Shown here one piece after another: positions 1-6,200 of a stretch of DNA of 8,137 nt. A program made the position numbers and the translations under genes. Each line of letters begins with the position of its first letter. Positions within the stretch are counted from its first letter, which is position 1. A model generated the notes under the pieces. It was not told the origin of the DNA. It did no database searches and worked only from the letters and a program-made list of their open reading frames with translations. The stretch is from positions 1 to 8,137 of the forward strand of contig RDXT01000601.1 of assembly GCA_004292985.1 (NCBI GenBank). The letters run 5' to 3'. This stretch comes from Bacteroidota bacterium (lineage in GTDB: Bacteria; Bacteroidota; Bacteroidia; J057).

Positions 1-1
1 C

Positions 2-1603
2 TGGACTACCGATGATTTTTTCGACATCTCGCGCAACATGGAGATATTCGGGAAGACCTATACAGAGGTAAATGCCGCCTATGTGGAGGAGCCTGACCCC
101 ACAGCGCTGATGCGCACGGCCATCAATGCCATGCTGGCTTCGCTCGATCCTTACACCAATTATTACGGCGAAAGTATCATCGAAGACTCCCGCGTGATCA
201 ATACGGGTCAATACAGCGGCATCGGTGCGGAGGTGGACCAGCGGAAGGGGGTATTTGTGCTGATGGAGTTGTATAAAGGCGGCCCGGCAGACCTGGCAGG
301 CCTCAAAGTAGGCGACCGCCTCACAGGCATTGACAATGAGGTGGTGGACTCTGCCCGCACCCGCGAAGTGGTCAACAACCTGCTGCTGGGCGAAAAAGGC
401 AAGCCTGTGAGGCTCACCATCAGCCGTCCGGGCGAAGACAGCCCCCGGAGTGTTACGGTGGTGCGTGGCGGCACGGAGGAGCAGCAGGAAAATGTGCCTT
501 ATTACGGCATGGCCACCGAAAAATTTGGCTATATCCTGCTCTCCGGATTTATGCAGGATGCTGGTAAAGAGGTAGCCGATGCGCTGGCAGCCCTGAAAAA
601 AGACCATCCGGACCTGGCAGGAGTGGTGCTGGATGTGCGCTTTAATCCGGGAGGCCGCCTCGACGAGGCTGTGAATGTGTGCAACGTGTTCATGCCCCAG
701 GGCGAGAAAATTGTGGAAATGCGCGGACGTGCGCGCGAGTCACAGAATATGTTCTACACCCTTCGCTCTCCGGTGGATACCGAAATTCCGCTGGTGGTGC
801 TGGTCAACAGCCGCAGCGCCAGCGCCTCCGAAATCGTGGCAGGCTCTATCCAGGACCTCGACCGGGGCGTGATCGTAGGGCAGCGCAGCTTTGGCAAAGG
901 CCTCGTGCAAAATGTGCGGCCTGTGACCAACAGCACCCAGATGAAAATTACCATCGCCAAATATTATACGCCCAGCGGCCGCTGTATCCAGGCCATTGAT
1001 TACTCGGGCAAACTGACAGATGGCGTGCAGGGGCGCATCCCCGACAGCCTGGTGAAGGCATTTACTACCCGCAACGGACGTCCTGTGTATGACGGCGGAG
1101 GGGTAGAGCCGGATATGCCTGCGGCGCTCCCCGCACGGCCCTCGGTGGTCCGCGCCCTGGAAGAGCAGGGGCTGATTTTCGACTTTGTGTCGGAGTTTGT
1201 GGCCAATAAAACCAGCATCGGCGAGGTGCGCAGCTTTTCGCTCGACGAAGCGGAGTACAGCCAGTTTGTGAACTGGTGCACCCGGCGCGGATTTACCTAC
1301 GAAACGCCCGCCGAGCAGCAGCTCGATGTGCTGGAGGCCCGCCTGAAAAAAGAGCACTTCGATCAGGCGATGAAAGACGAGATTGTGGCCCTGCGCCGCC
1401 AGATGGAAGAGCAGAAAAGCCAGGATTTGCGTACCTATCAGACAGAAATCTCACGTCTGCTGCGTCTGGAGATTATCAACCGTTTTTACTACAAAGAAGG
1501 GGTGATCGAGGCTTCCTTCAAAGACGACCCTGACATGAAAGTGGCTATACAGGTACTTAGCGATCCGCTTCTCTACCGGGATTTGCTCCGGAAAAAACCT
1601 TGA
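2..1603 (+). CDS. S41 family carboxy-terminal processing peptidase (5' end missing)
   Basis: This is a serine endopeptidase of the CtpA/Prc (tail-specific protease) family. Such enzymes act in the periplasm or at the envelope and cut proteins near their C-termini. The frame is open to the left edge, and residues before the internal Met at 38 (WTTDDFFDISRN) continue the family N-terminal helix, so the true start and any signal peptide lie outside the window. Numbering from Met38, a PDZ domain spans about residues 57-145 (GIGAEV, then the AGLKVGDRL loop). The protease core follows (RFNPGGRLDEAV near 201-212). The Ser/Lys dyad is Ser262 in SASASE and Lys287 in SFGKG, with Gln291 four residues on; the 25-residue Ser-Lys spacing matches E. 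coli Prc. The sequence YYTPSGRCIQ closes the core. A charged, probably helical C-terminal extension covers about 390-521, as in Bacteroidota homologues. The natural substrate cannot be read from the sequence. Confidence 0.95.
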   Translation, partial: WTTDDFFDISRNMEIFGKTYTEVNAAYVEEPDPTALMRTAINAMLASLDPYTNYYGESIIEDSRVINTGQYSGIGAEVDQRKGVFVLMELYKGGPADLAGLKVGDRLTGIDNEVVDSARTREVVNNLLLGEKGKPVRLTISRPGEDSPRSVTVVRGGTEEQQENVPYYGMATEKFGYILLSGFMQDAGKEVADALAALKKDHPDLAGVVLDVRFNPGGRLDEAVNVCNVFMPQGEKIVEMRGRARESQNMFYTLRSPVDTEIPLVVLVNSRSASASEIVAGSIQDLDRGVIVGQRSFGKGLVQNVRPVTNSTQMKITIAKYYTPSGRCIQAIDYSGKLTDGVQGRIPDSLVKAFTTRNGRPVYDGGGVEPDMPAALPARPSVVRALEEQGLIFDFVSEFVANKTSIGEVRSFSLDEAEYSQFVNWCTRRGFTYETPAEQQLDVLEARLKKEHFDQAMKDEIVALRRQMEEQKSQDLRTYQTEISRLLRLEIINRFYYKEGVIEASFKDDPDMKVAIQVLSDPLLYRDLLRKKP

Positions 1604-1706
1604 GTATCAGGCGATAGAAAAAAAGCAGAGAAATACGATCCGGGATTTGGAATTTCCGGTGAAAAAGTATTAGCTTACCTATAGCAAACTCCAAGGACGA
1701 ACCTAT

Positions 1707-1880
1707 ATGATTTTTACAACACTTCAGATTGTCATTTCTGCTGCGATCCTGCTGATTGTAATGGCTGGTGTGTGGTTTATCCTGGCGGACAGCCGGGCCT
1801 ATAAGCGCCAGCAGGAAGAGTTTGAGGCTGCCCGCCGCGCACGTACGCAGTCCCGCGCCCAGAAGCAGGAGGCTGCGTGA
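1707..1880 (+). CDS. Small single-pass membrane protein, 57 aa, unknown function
   Basis: This short frame runs from ATG 1707 to TGA 1878-1880 and encodes 57 residues. Residues 2-24 are almost wholly hydrophobic (MIFTTLQIVISAAILLIVM, then AGVWFIL), which makes a convincing transmembrane helix. A short acidic and polar hinge (ADSRAYK) is followed by a highly charged Gln/Arg/Glu/Ala-rich tail that probably forms a cytoplasmic helix by the positive-inside rule. A weak purine-rich stretch (AAGGACGA, 1693-1700) lies just upstream of the start. It sits 103 bp after the S41 peptidase on the same strand and may be cotranscribed with it, as I see no strong terminator in between. I do not recognise a named family. 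The membrane-helix-plus-charged-tail layout resembles small membrane proteins that Bacteroidota genomes often leave unannotated. The switch from a purely hydrophobic to a purely charged composition argues for a real gene, but its function is unknown. Confidence 0.65.
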   Translation: MIFTTLQIVISAAILLIVMAGVWFILADSRAYKRQQEEFEAARRARTQSRAQKQEAA

Positions 1881-1888
1881 AAACCGCG

Positions 1889-2042
1889 ACCGCTTGTGAG
1901 CGCTCTCGCTTGTGAGTGGTCTCCGACCCGAAACAAGCCTTTTCCCGTAGCGGCGACTTGAGTCGCAGCCCGCTGAGCATGCGTACGCATTTCAGATACA
2001 GAGCCACTCCGTGCATATTCAATTTCAGCGAATAAATTCGCC
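1889..2042. repeat. Intergenic cluster of short palindromes and inverted repeats
   Basis: Within about 150 bp of non-coding DNA I count the following. A direct repeat CGCTTGTGAG occurs at 1891-1900 and 1907-1916. The palindrome GAGCGCTC is at 1898-1905. GGTC-tcc-GACC is at 1918-1928, and GCGACT-tg-AGTCGC at 1953-1966, inside outer arms AGCG/CGCT (1949-1952 and 1971-1974). The perfect 12-bp palindrome ATGCGTACGCAT is at 1979-1990 and is flanked by CTGA and TCAG. GCGAAT-aa-ATTCGC is at 2028-2041. ATTTCAG occurs twice (1989-1995 and 2022-2028). Such density is unusual for 150 bp and suggests a dispersed intergenic repeat element or a protein-binding region. Which of these it is cannot be told from one copy. 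Confidence 0.6.
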
Positions 2043-2072
2043 GCAACAGGCAATTTTACCCCAAAAAACAGC

Positions 2073-2098
2073 AAAGCCGGGCCGCAAAGTCCGGCTTT
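2073..2098 (+). terminator. Rho-independent terminator-like hairpin, possibly bidirectional
   Basis: A perfect 8-bp stem is formed by AAAGCCGG (2073-2080) and CCGGCTTT (2091-2098) around a 10-nt loop. It is preceded by an A-rich run (CCAAAAAACA, 2061-2070) and followed by TTG and then TCGTTTTG. The A-rich left side and T-rich right side would allow it to work in both directions. It would end transcripts from the S41 peptidase and small membrane protein before the glycoside hydrolase gene. The T-tract is short, so strength is uncertain. Confidence 0.65.
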
Positions 2099-2155
2099 TG
2101 TCGTTTTGCACACAAACAGACACCCGCAAGGTAGCGTTATTGCACCGTAGGCTTT

Positions 2156-2163
2156 TATCTTTG
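2156..2163 (+). promoter_or_regulatory. Bacteroidota -7 promoter box for the glycoside hydrolase gene
   Basis: TATCTTTG matches the Bacteroidota primary sigma factor -7 consensus TAnnTTTG exactly and lies 8 nt before ATG 2172. A -33 TTG at the expected 17-23 bp distance is not apparent; the nearest TTG, at 2140-2142, is only 13 bp away. If the box is used, transcription would start about 2168-2172, giving a nearly leaderless mRNA. Short arms CGTAG (2146-2150) and CTACG (2166-2170) bracket the box symmetrically and could be a weak operator. Confidence 0.45.
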
Positions 2164-2171
2164 AGCTACGT

Positions 2172-4787
2172 ATGAACACGTCTGAACAAATCCGCATCGA
2201 AGAGGCCAATAGCGGCCGGAAACCCTGGCGAAACTGGGGGCCTTACCTGTCCGACCGGCAATGGGGCACTGTCCGCGAAGATTACAGCGCCGACGGCAAT
2301 GCCTGGGCCTATGCGCCTCACGACCATGCCCGCTCCAAAGCCTGGCGCTGGGGCGAAGAAGGCATCGGCGGCATTTCGGACGAGGGGCAGCGCCTGTGTT
2401 TTGCGCCTGCCTTCTGGAACGGCAAAGACCCCATCCTCAAAGAGCGGATTTTCGGCCTCGCAGGCCCCGAAGGCAACCACGGCGAGGATGTGAAGGAGTA
2501 TTATTATTACCTCGACAATACGCCCTCACACGCCTGGATGCAGATGCTCTACAAGTATCCGCAGGCGCCTTTTCCCTATGAGCAACTGGTGCGCGAAAGC
2601 CGAAAGCGCAGCAAGCTGGACCCAGAGTATGAGCTCATAGATACGGGCGTCTTTGAGGAGGGGCGTTACTTCGATATTTTTATCGAATATGCGAAGGCTG
2701 ATGCCGGAGACATCCTGATCCGTATCCGCATAGAAAACCGGGGGGCAGATGCAGCTAAACTGTGGGTGTTGCCGACCCTTTGGTTCCGGAACACCTGGTC
2801 ATGGGGGACAGATTCATACAAACCGGAGATTTCGCAGACCCCGGAAGGCATTTCACTTGTGCATCGCGAGCTTCCGGAGATGTTTTTGTATGCAGATGGT
2901 AATCCTGAGTGGGCATTTTGCGAAAATGAAACCAATACCCTCCGTCTGTACGGCCAGCCGATGAGCGGATCTGCCAAAGATGGGATCAATAACTGGCTGA
3001 TCGGCGGCGAAAACAGCCTGAATCCGGAGGCAAGGGGCACCAAAGCCTCGGCGGTGTATCCGCTGACGATTGCCGGAAACGGCTCTGCCACCCTGCGCCT
3101 GCGCCTCTGTGAAGGGGCGCTTCAGGCGCCTTTCGGAAATTTTGACGCAGTAATGGCCCGGCGCAAACAGGAAGCGGATGACTTTTATGCCCGGATACAG
3201 ACCCATGTTTCCGGGACAGACGAGCGGATGGTGCACCGCCAGGCGCTGGCAGGTATGCTCTGGAGCAAGCAGTATTATTTCTACGACATTTCGCAGTGGC
3301 TGAGCGGCGATCCGGCTTTTCCGCCCCCTCCGGCAAGCCGCAAGCAGGGCCGCAACCACGGCTGGCAGCACCTCAACAATGCCGACATTATCTCCATGCC
3401 CGACAAATGGGAGTATCCCTGGTACGCGGCCTGGGACCTGGCCTTTCACTGCCTGCCCCTCGCGCTCGTGGATGCCCATTTTGCCAAGCAACAACTCCTC
3501 CTGCTCACCCGCGAGTGGTACATGCACCCCAACGGGCAACTGCCTGCCTACGAGTGGAATTTTTCGGACGTAAATCCCCCTGTGCACGCCTGGGCTGCGT
3601 GGAAGGTGTATTGGATAGACAAGCGCCGCAACGGAAAGGGAGACCGGGCCTTTCTGGAGGAGATTTTCCAAAAAATGCTGCTCAATTTTACCTGGTGGGT
3701 CAATCGCAAAGACCACGAAGGCAACAACGTATTTGAAGGCGGATTTCTGGGACTGGATAATATCGGTGTGTTTGACCGCAGCAGCCCGCTGCCTACCGGA
3801 GGCCGCCTGGAGCAGGCCGATGCCACAAGCTGGATGGCCATGTACTCGCTCAACATGATGCGAACGGCGCTGGAGCTTGCCATGGAAAACCCTGTGTATC
3901 AGTCGCTTGCAACCAAGTTTTTTGAGCACTTCCTGTATATCGCTGCTTCGATGGCCAATGTCGGCGGTGCGGGCATCAGCCTCTGGGATCCGCAGGACAA
4001 ATTTTTCTACGACGTACTCAATCTGCCTGATAATCAAAAGATTCCGCTTCGGATACAGTCGCTGGTGGGCCTGATTCCACTTTTTGCCGTGGAGGTGCTC
4101 GACGATGAAATATTAAAAGCCAATCCTGAATTTACCCGCCGGATGGAGTGGTTTCTCAGCTACCGCCCCGACCTGGCCTCGCTCGTTTCGCGCTGGAAAG
4201 AGATGGGAAAACACGACACACACCTGCTGTCTTTGCTGCGCGGCCACCGAATGAAGGCCCTGCTTTCGCGGATGCTGGACGAAAGTTCCTTTTTGTCTGA
4301 ATTTGGCATCCGCTCCCTTTCCAAAGTTCATGAAAAGAAGCCCTATGCGTTTTATGTGGGGGATACGCCTTTCCGGGTGGCCTACCGCCCGGCAGAGTCC
4401 GATTCGCACATGTTCGGCGGCAACTCCAACTGGCGCGGCCCCATCTGGTTTCCGGTCAATTATCTTCTGATCGGATCGCTTCGGCGCTTTTACCGCTATT
4501 ACGGAGATGATTTTCTGGTCGAATATCCCACTGGCTCCGGCCGGAGCTATACCCTCGCAGAGATTGCAGATGAACTTTCGCGGCGGCTCACCCGGATTTT
4601 TCTCAGGGACGACAAAGGGCAGCGCCCGGTATATGGGGAGCATCCGGTTTTTCAGCAAGACCCCTGGTTCCGTGATTACCTCTTGTTTTACGAATATTTT
4701 CACGGCGACAATGGCCGGGGGGCAGGGGCCTCACACCAAACGGGCTGGACAGGGCTGGTAGCCAACCTGCTGGATCGCGCAGATTGA
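2172..4787 (+). CDS. GH63 / MGH1-like glycoside hydrolase (putative glucosidase)
   Basis: This 871-residue protein resembles the large bacterial 'glucosidase' proteins with an MGH1-like (alpha/alpha)6-barrel, related to CAZy family GH63. That family includes processing alpha-glucosidase I, E. coli YgjK and mannosylglycerate hydrolase, which are inverting enzymes using an Asp acid and a Glu base. An N-terminal beta-rich domain covers about residues 1-330 and carries the motif GPEGNHGEDVKEYYYYLD (98-115). The helical barrel follows. Asp422 in WYAAWDLAFH is the likely general acid. NWRGPIW (753-759) is a hallmark of the family, and Glu841 in FYEYFHGDNG near the C-terminus is the likely base. These assignments are by motif analogy. 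There is no signal peptide or membrane segment, so it should be cytoplasmic. The start is supported by MNTSEQIRIEEANSGRKPW leading into the conserved WGPYLSDRQWGTVREDYS segment. No transporter or other sugar gene lies beside it, so the substrate (an alpha-glucoside, mannosyl/glucosylglycerate-like solute or other) is open. Confidence 0.9.
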   Translation: MNTSEQIRIEEANSGRKPWRNWGPYLSDRQWGTVREDYSADGNAWAYAPHDHARSKAWRWGEEGIGGISDEGQRLCFAPAFWNGKDPILKERIFGLAGPEGNHGEDVKEYYYYLDNTPSHAWMQMLYKYPQAPFPYEQLVRESRKRSKLDPEYELIDTGVFEEGRYFDIFIEYAKADAGDILIRIRIENRGADAAKLWVLPTLWFRNTWSWGTDSYKPEISQTPEGISLVHRELPEMFLYADGNPEWAFCENETNTLRLYGQPMSGSAKDGINNWLIGGENSLNPEARGTKASAVYPLTIAGNGSATLRLRLCEGALQAPFGNFDAVMARRKQEADDFYARIQTHVSGTDERMVHRQALAGMLWSKQYYFYDISQWLSGDPAFPPPPASRKQGRNHGWQHLNNADIISMPDKWEYPWYAAWDLAFHCLPLALVDAHFAKQQLLLLTREWYMHPNGQLPAYEWNFSDVNPPVHAWAAWKVYWIDKRRNGKGDRAFLEEIFQKMLLNFTWWVNRKDHEGNNVFEGGFLGLDNIGVFDRSSPLPTGGRLEQADATSWMAMYSLNMMRTALELAMENPVYQSLATKFFEHFLYIAASMANVGGAGISLWDPQDKFFYDVLNLPDNQKIPLRIQSLVGLIPLFAVEVLDDEILKANPEFTRRMEWFLSYRPDLASLVSRWKEMGKHDTHLLSLLRGHRMKALLSRMLDESSFLSEFGIRSLSKVHEKKPYAFYVGDTPFRVAYRPAESDSHMFGGNSNWRGPIWFPVNYLLIGSLRRFYRYYGDDFLVEYPTGSGRSYTLAEIADELSRRLTRIFLRDDKGQRPVYGEHPVFQQDPWFRDYLLFYEYFHGDNGRGAGASHQTGWTGLVANLLDRAD

Positions 4788-4820
4788 ATAGCACATGTTA
4801 AGTTGTTGCGTATTTGTATT

Positions 4821-4846
4821 TTTTAAACTAATGAAATAGTTTAAAA
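4821..4846. promoter_or_regulatory. Perfect AT-rich inverted repeat between glycoside hydrolase and HPt genes
   Basis: TTTTAAACTA (4821-4830) and TAGTTTAAAA (4837-4846) are perfect 10-bp inverted arms around the 6-nt spacer ATGAAA. The repeat lies 33 bp after the stop of the glycoside hydrolase and 32 bp before the start of the HPt gene. There is no T-tract behind it, so a classical terminator is less likely than an operator for a dimeric regulator or a structural mRNA end. A TTTG (4847-4850) that could serve as the -33 element of the HPt promoter directly abuts it. Confidence 0.45.
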
Positions 4847-4876
4847 TTTGAATATCAACAAGGTGTTATTCTTTTG
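4847..4876 (+). promoter_or_regulatory. Possible promoter of the HPt gene
   Basis: TTTG at 4847-4850 is followed after 18 bp by TTCTTTTG at 4869-4876. This resembles the Bacteroidota pair TTTG and TAnnTTTG, with one mismatch in the second base of the -7 box. The box ends 2 nt before ATG 4879, so a transcript would start at or just inside the annotated start. Either the mRNA is leaderless or translation begins at the second ATG (4888). This is a weak match and an inference. Confidence 0.3.
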
Positions 4877-4878
4877 GT

Positions 4879-5235
4879 ATGGCAACAATGCAAATAGACC
4901 TGTCCCAGCTCAGGACACTTACCGGCGACGACAATGAGTTTATGATCGAGATTCTGGAATTAATTCTGGAGCAGTCGCCGGTCGTGGTAGAAGACATGAA
5001 GCGGATGCTTTCCCAGGGCGACTATCCGGCGCTCGGCGCCACAGCGCATAAATACAAGTCCTCGATCAATATTCTCGGCAATCCGGACCTCAACCAGCTC
5101 ATGCGCGTGATAGAAAACACCGCGCGCGACAGCGAGCAGAAGGATATCCTGCCCGATGCCGTGCGCGAGTTCGAGTCCTACGCTTCGGAAATGCTGGACC
5201 TGATCCGCACCGAAGTAGATCTGCTCAGAGACTAA
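4879..5235 (+). CDS. Stand-alone histidine phosphotransfer (HPt) domain protein
   Basis: This 118-residue, all-helical protein matches the HPt fold that shuttles phosphate between response-regulator receivers and hybrid histidine kinases. The phosphoacceptor is His57 in the motif AHKYKSSINILG. It is followed by the usual Lys at +3 (Lys60), small residues (Ser61, Ser62) and Gly67 at +10. Helices before it (FMIEILELILEQSPVVVEDM, about 21-40) and after it (about 70-115) fit a four-helix bundle. No kinase or receiver domain is fused or adjacent, so it is an orphan cytoplasmic phosphorelay component whose partners lie elsewhere. Two in-frame ATGs (4879, 4888) are possible starts, and neither has a Shine-Dalgarno sequence. 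It converges with the barrel gene to its right, with 3 bp between the stop codons. Confidence 0.88.
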   Translation: MATMQIDLSQLRTLTGDDNEFMIEILELILEQSPVVVEDMKRMLSQGDYPALGATAHKYKSSINILGNPDLNQLMRVIENTARDSEQKDILPDAVREFESYASEMLDLIRTEVDLLRD

Positions 5236-5253
5236 GTCTCAGCGCCTTTTTTT
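5223..5253 (+). terminator. Terminator-like hairpin at the end of the HPt gene
   Basis: GCT (5223-5225), a 2-nt bulge, then GAGA (5228-5231) pair with TCTC (5237-5240) and AGC (5241-5243) around the loop CTAAG, which contains the stop codon. Three bases later follows a run of seven T (5247-5253). This has the form of an intrinsic terminator for the plus strand. The stem spans the HPt stop codon, and the T-run is at the same time the minus-strand Lys codons near the C-terminus of the barrel protein. The stem is short, so efficiency is uncertain. Confidence 0.5.
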
Positions 5254-6051
5254 GGGCAGATAATAGACCAGCGCGCAGGAAACCACGATATAGCTGTCAT
5301 CCACAGAGGCATTGCCTCTTTTTTCCGCATCGGCAAAAATGCCGTTGGAGCGGTTGGCCAGCGCGGCAGCGACCGGCCCCGAGGTCTGGCGCAGTTTCTC
5401 CGCGTCAGGATAAATATTACTTACATCATCGAGATAATCGGTGAAAAGCGTCCGATATCCCACTTCGAGCTGCACGCCAAAGGTCCGCTCAAAGCGGTAG
5501 CTCAGACCTCCGCCCACCGGAAACGCAGCCTGCACCAGTTTGTAGGGCGCAGGATAGCCTCCATTGTGAATAAACTGGCCCTCGGTACCCAGCGGCTGGA
5601 GGTCATACCAGCGGTCTGCGAGTTTTGCCTGTGGCTGAAACGCAAACCCGGCAATCCCGGCAAACAGATAAGGACTGAAATGGGGGCGGTTTTTCCAGCC
5701 TTTGCCATAGCGGCGGTCAGGAAACCATTCCCACACAAGCTGCACGCTGCCTTCGGCCAGCGGCGTCCGGAAGGAGAGGTTCCGGTCCTGGCGCGGCTTC
5801 GCATCGGCCAGAGAGTCGGCGCCCGTGAGCACCCCACCCGTAAAGCCCAGGCGCACGCTTATACCCGGCAGCAGATAAGCGCTACCGCCCAGATGCGCGC
5901 CCCCGCGAAGGGTACGCAGATGAAACTGGTCGCTCAGGTCCCCGTAATACAAGGGCAGGGCAGGACCTGCATAGAGAGAAAAGCTGCGCTGTGCCCATAA
6001 AACGCCCGTGCTCGATAGGGTCAGAAACAGGAAAAGAAGACGATTTAGCAT
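5239..6051 (-). CDS. Outer-membrane beta-barrel protein, DUF6089-like
   Basis: The protein is 270 residues long from ATG 6051. A longer frame from 6111 exists. I chose 6051 because it puts a textbook signal peptide at the N-terminus: MLNR, a hydrophobic core (LLFLFLTLSSTGVL), then WA|Q with likely cleavage after residue 20. The mature part has alternating aromatic and Gly-rich strands typical of a small outer-membrane barrel: SFSLYAGPALPLYYGDLSD at the start, SPYLFAGIAGFAF in the middle, and YIVVSCALVYYL as the last strand before a basic tail (PKKRR). The motif TDYLDDVSNIYPD and the YYGDL start recall the Bacteroidota DUF6089 family of barrel proteins. That family name is from memory of motifs and is less sure than the barrel call. 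The function is unknown; no TonB box, plug or enzyme motif is seen. Confidence 0.82.
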   Translation of the reverse strand: MLNRLLFLFLTLSSTGVLWAQRSFSLYAGPALPLYYGDLSDQFHLRTLRGGAHLGGSAYLLPGISVRLGFTGGVLTGADSLADAKPRQDRNLSFRTPLAEGSVQLVWEWFPDRRYGKGWKNRPHFSPYLFAGIAGFAFQPQAKLADRWYDLQPLGTEGQFIHNGGYPAPYKLVQAAFPVGGGLSYRFERTFGVQLEVGYRTLFTDYLDDVSNIYPDAEKLRQTSGPVAAALANRSNGIFADAEKRGNASVDDSYIVVSCALVYYLPKKRR

Positions 6052-6072
6052 ATAAAGAGAGTGAATTCGGTT

Positions 6073-6080
6073 TATTTTTG
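6073..6080 (+). promoter_or_regulatory. Possible -7 box upstream of the small heat-shock gene
   Basis: TATTTTTG matches TAnnTTTG and lies in the divergent gap between the barrel gene and the Hsp20 gene, 120 bp before ATG 6201. No TTG at a proper -33 distance is seen. If it is used, the mRNA leader would be about 115 nt and would contain the 6133-6163 stem-loop. No CIRCE element (GAGTGCTAA-type arms) is present in the gap. Confidence 0.25.
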
Positions 6081-6132
6081 TCAATTTGTCCGGTTGTCTG
6101 CACAAAAACATGACATAAGGTCAGGAATTTAA

Positions 6133-6163
6133 CATCGGCATACAACTTGAAAGATGCCAGATG
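6133..6163 (+). promoter_or_regulatory. Imperfect inverted repeat in the leader of the Hsp20 gene
   Basis: CATCGGCAT (6133-6141) pairs with ATGCC-a-GATG (6154-6163) around a 12-nt loop, giving nine base pairs with one bulged A. It lies 37 bp upstream of the start codon and does not include the ribosome binding site. It may be an operator or a leader stem-loop. A role as an RNA thermometer is not supported, because the Shine-Dalgarno sequence sits in an A-rich stretch that looks unpaired. Confidence 0.3.
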
Positions 6164-6187
6164 TACTCAGTTAAAAAAAATCAAAAG

Positions 6188-6194
6188 AAAGGAG
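6188..6194 (+). promoter_or_regulatory. Strong Shine-Dalgarno sequence of the Hsp20 gene
   Basis: AAAGGAG is placed 6 nt before ATG 6201, in an A-rich leader. It decides the start codon against the upstream in-frame ATG at 6147. It also contrasts with the other genes here, which lack a clear Shine-Dalgarno sequence, and this fits high-level translation of a stress protein. Confidence 0.75.
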
Positions 6195-6200
6195 AACATT

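Noticed and set aside
740..1357. Minus-strand open frame (205 residues) inside the S41 peptidase gene
   Set aside because: It is antisense to the conserved catalytic region of the peptidase and has no recognisable domain or signal of its own.
1640..1659. Hairpin CCGGGA/TTCCGG after the S41 peptidase gene as a terminator
   Set aside because: It has only six pairs including one wobble, an 8-nt loop, and an A-rich rather than T-rich sequence behind it.
1881..2171. Integron attC site or mobile-element end in the palindrome-rich gap
   Set aside because: No integrase-type core sites (GTTRRRY-like with paired arms), no terminal inverted repeats with target duplication, and no transposase are present.
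1777..2209. Two overlapping minus-strand open frames (ends near 1777 and 1799) of 89 and 136 residues
   Set aside because: They run antisense through the small membrane protein and the palindrome cluster, have no start signal, and show no domain-like pattern. They look like chance open frames over a repeat-like sequence.
2853..4037. Long minus-strand open frame (394 residues) inside the glycoside hydrolase gene
   Set aside because: It is fully antisense to a well-supported GH63-like gene, and its composition is that of a shadow frame in GC-rich coding DNA.
6052..6111. Upstream extension of the barrel protein to ATG 6111
   Set aside because: It would place 20 mostly polar residues in front of a complete signal peptide. 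The start at 6051 gives the normal signal layout.
6147..6200. Upstream extension of the Hsp20 protein to ATG 6147
   Set aside because: The added residues are basic and unlike the family N-terminus, and the strong Shine-Dalgarno sequence at 6188-6194 points to ATG 6201.
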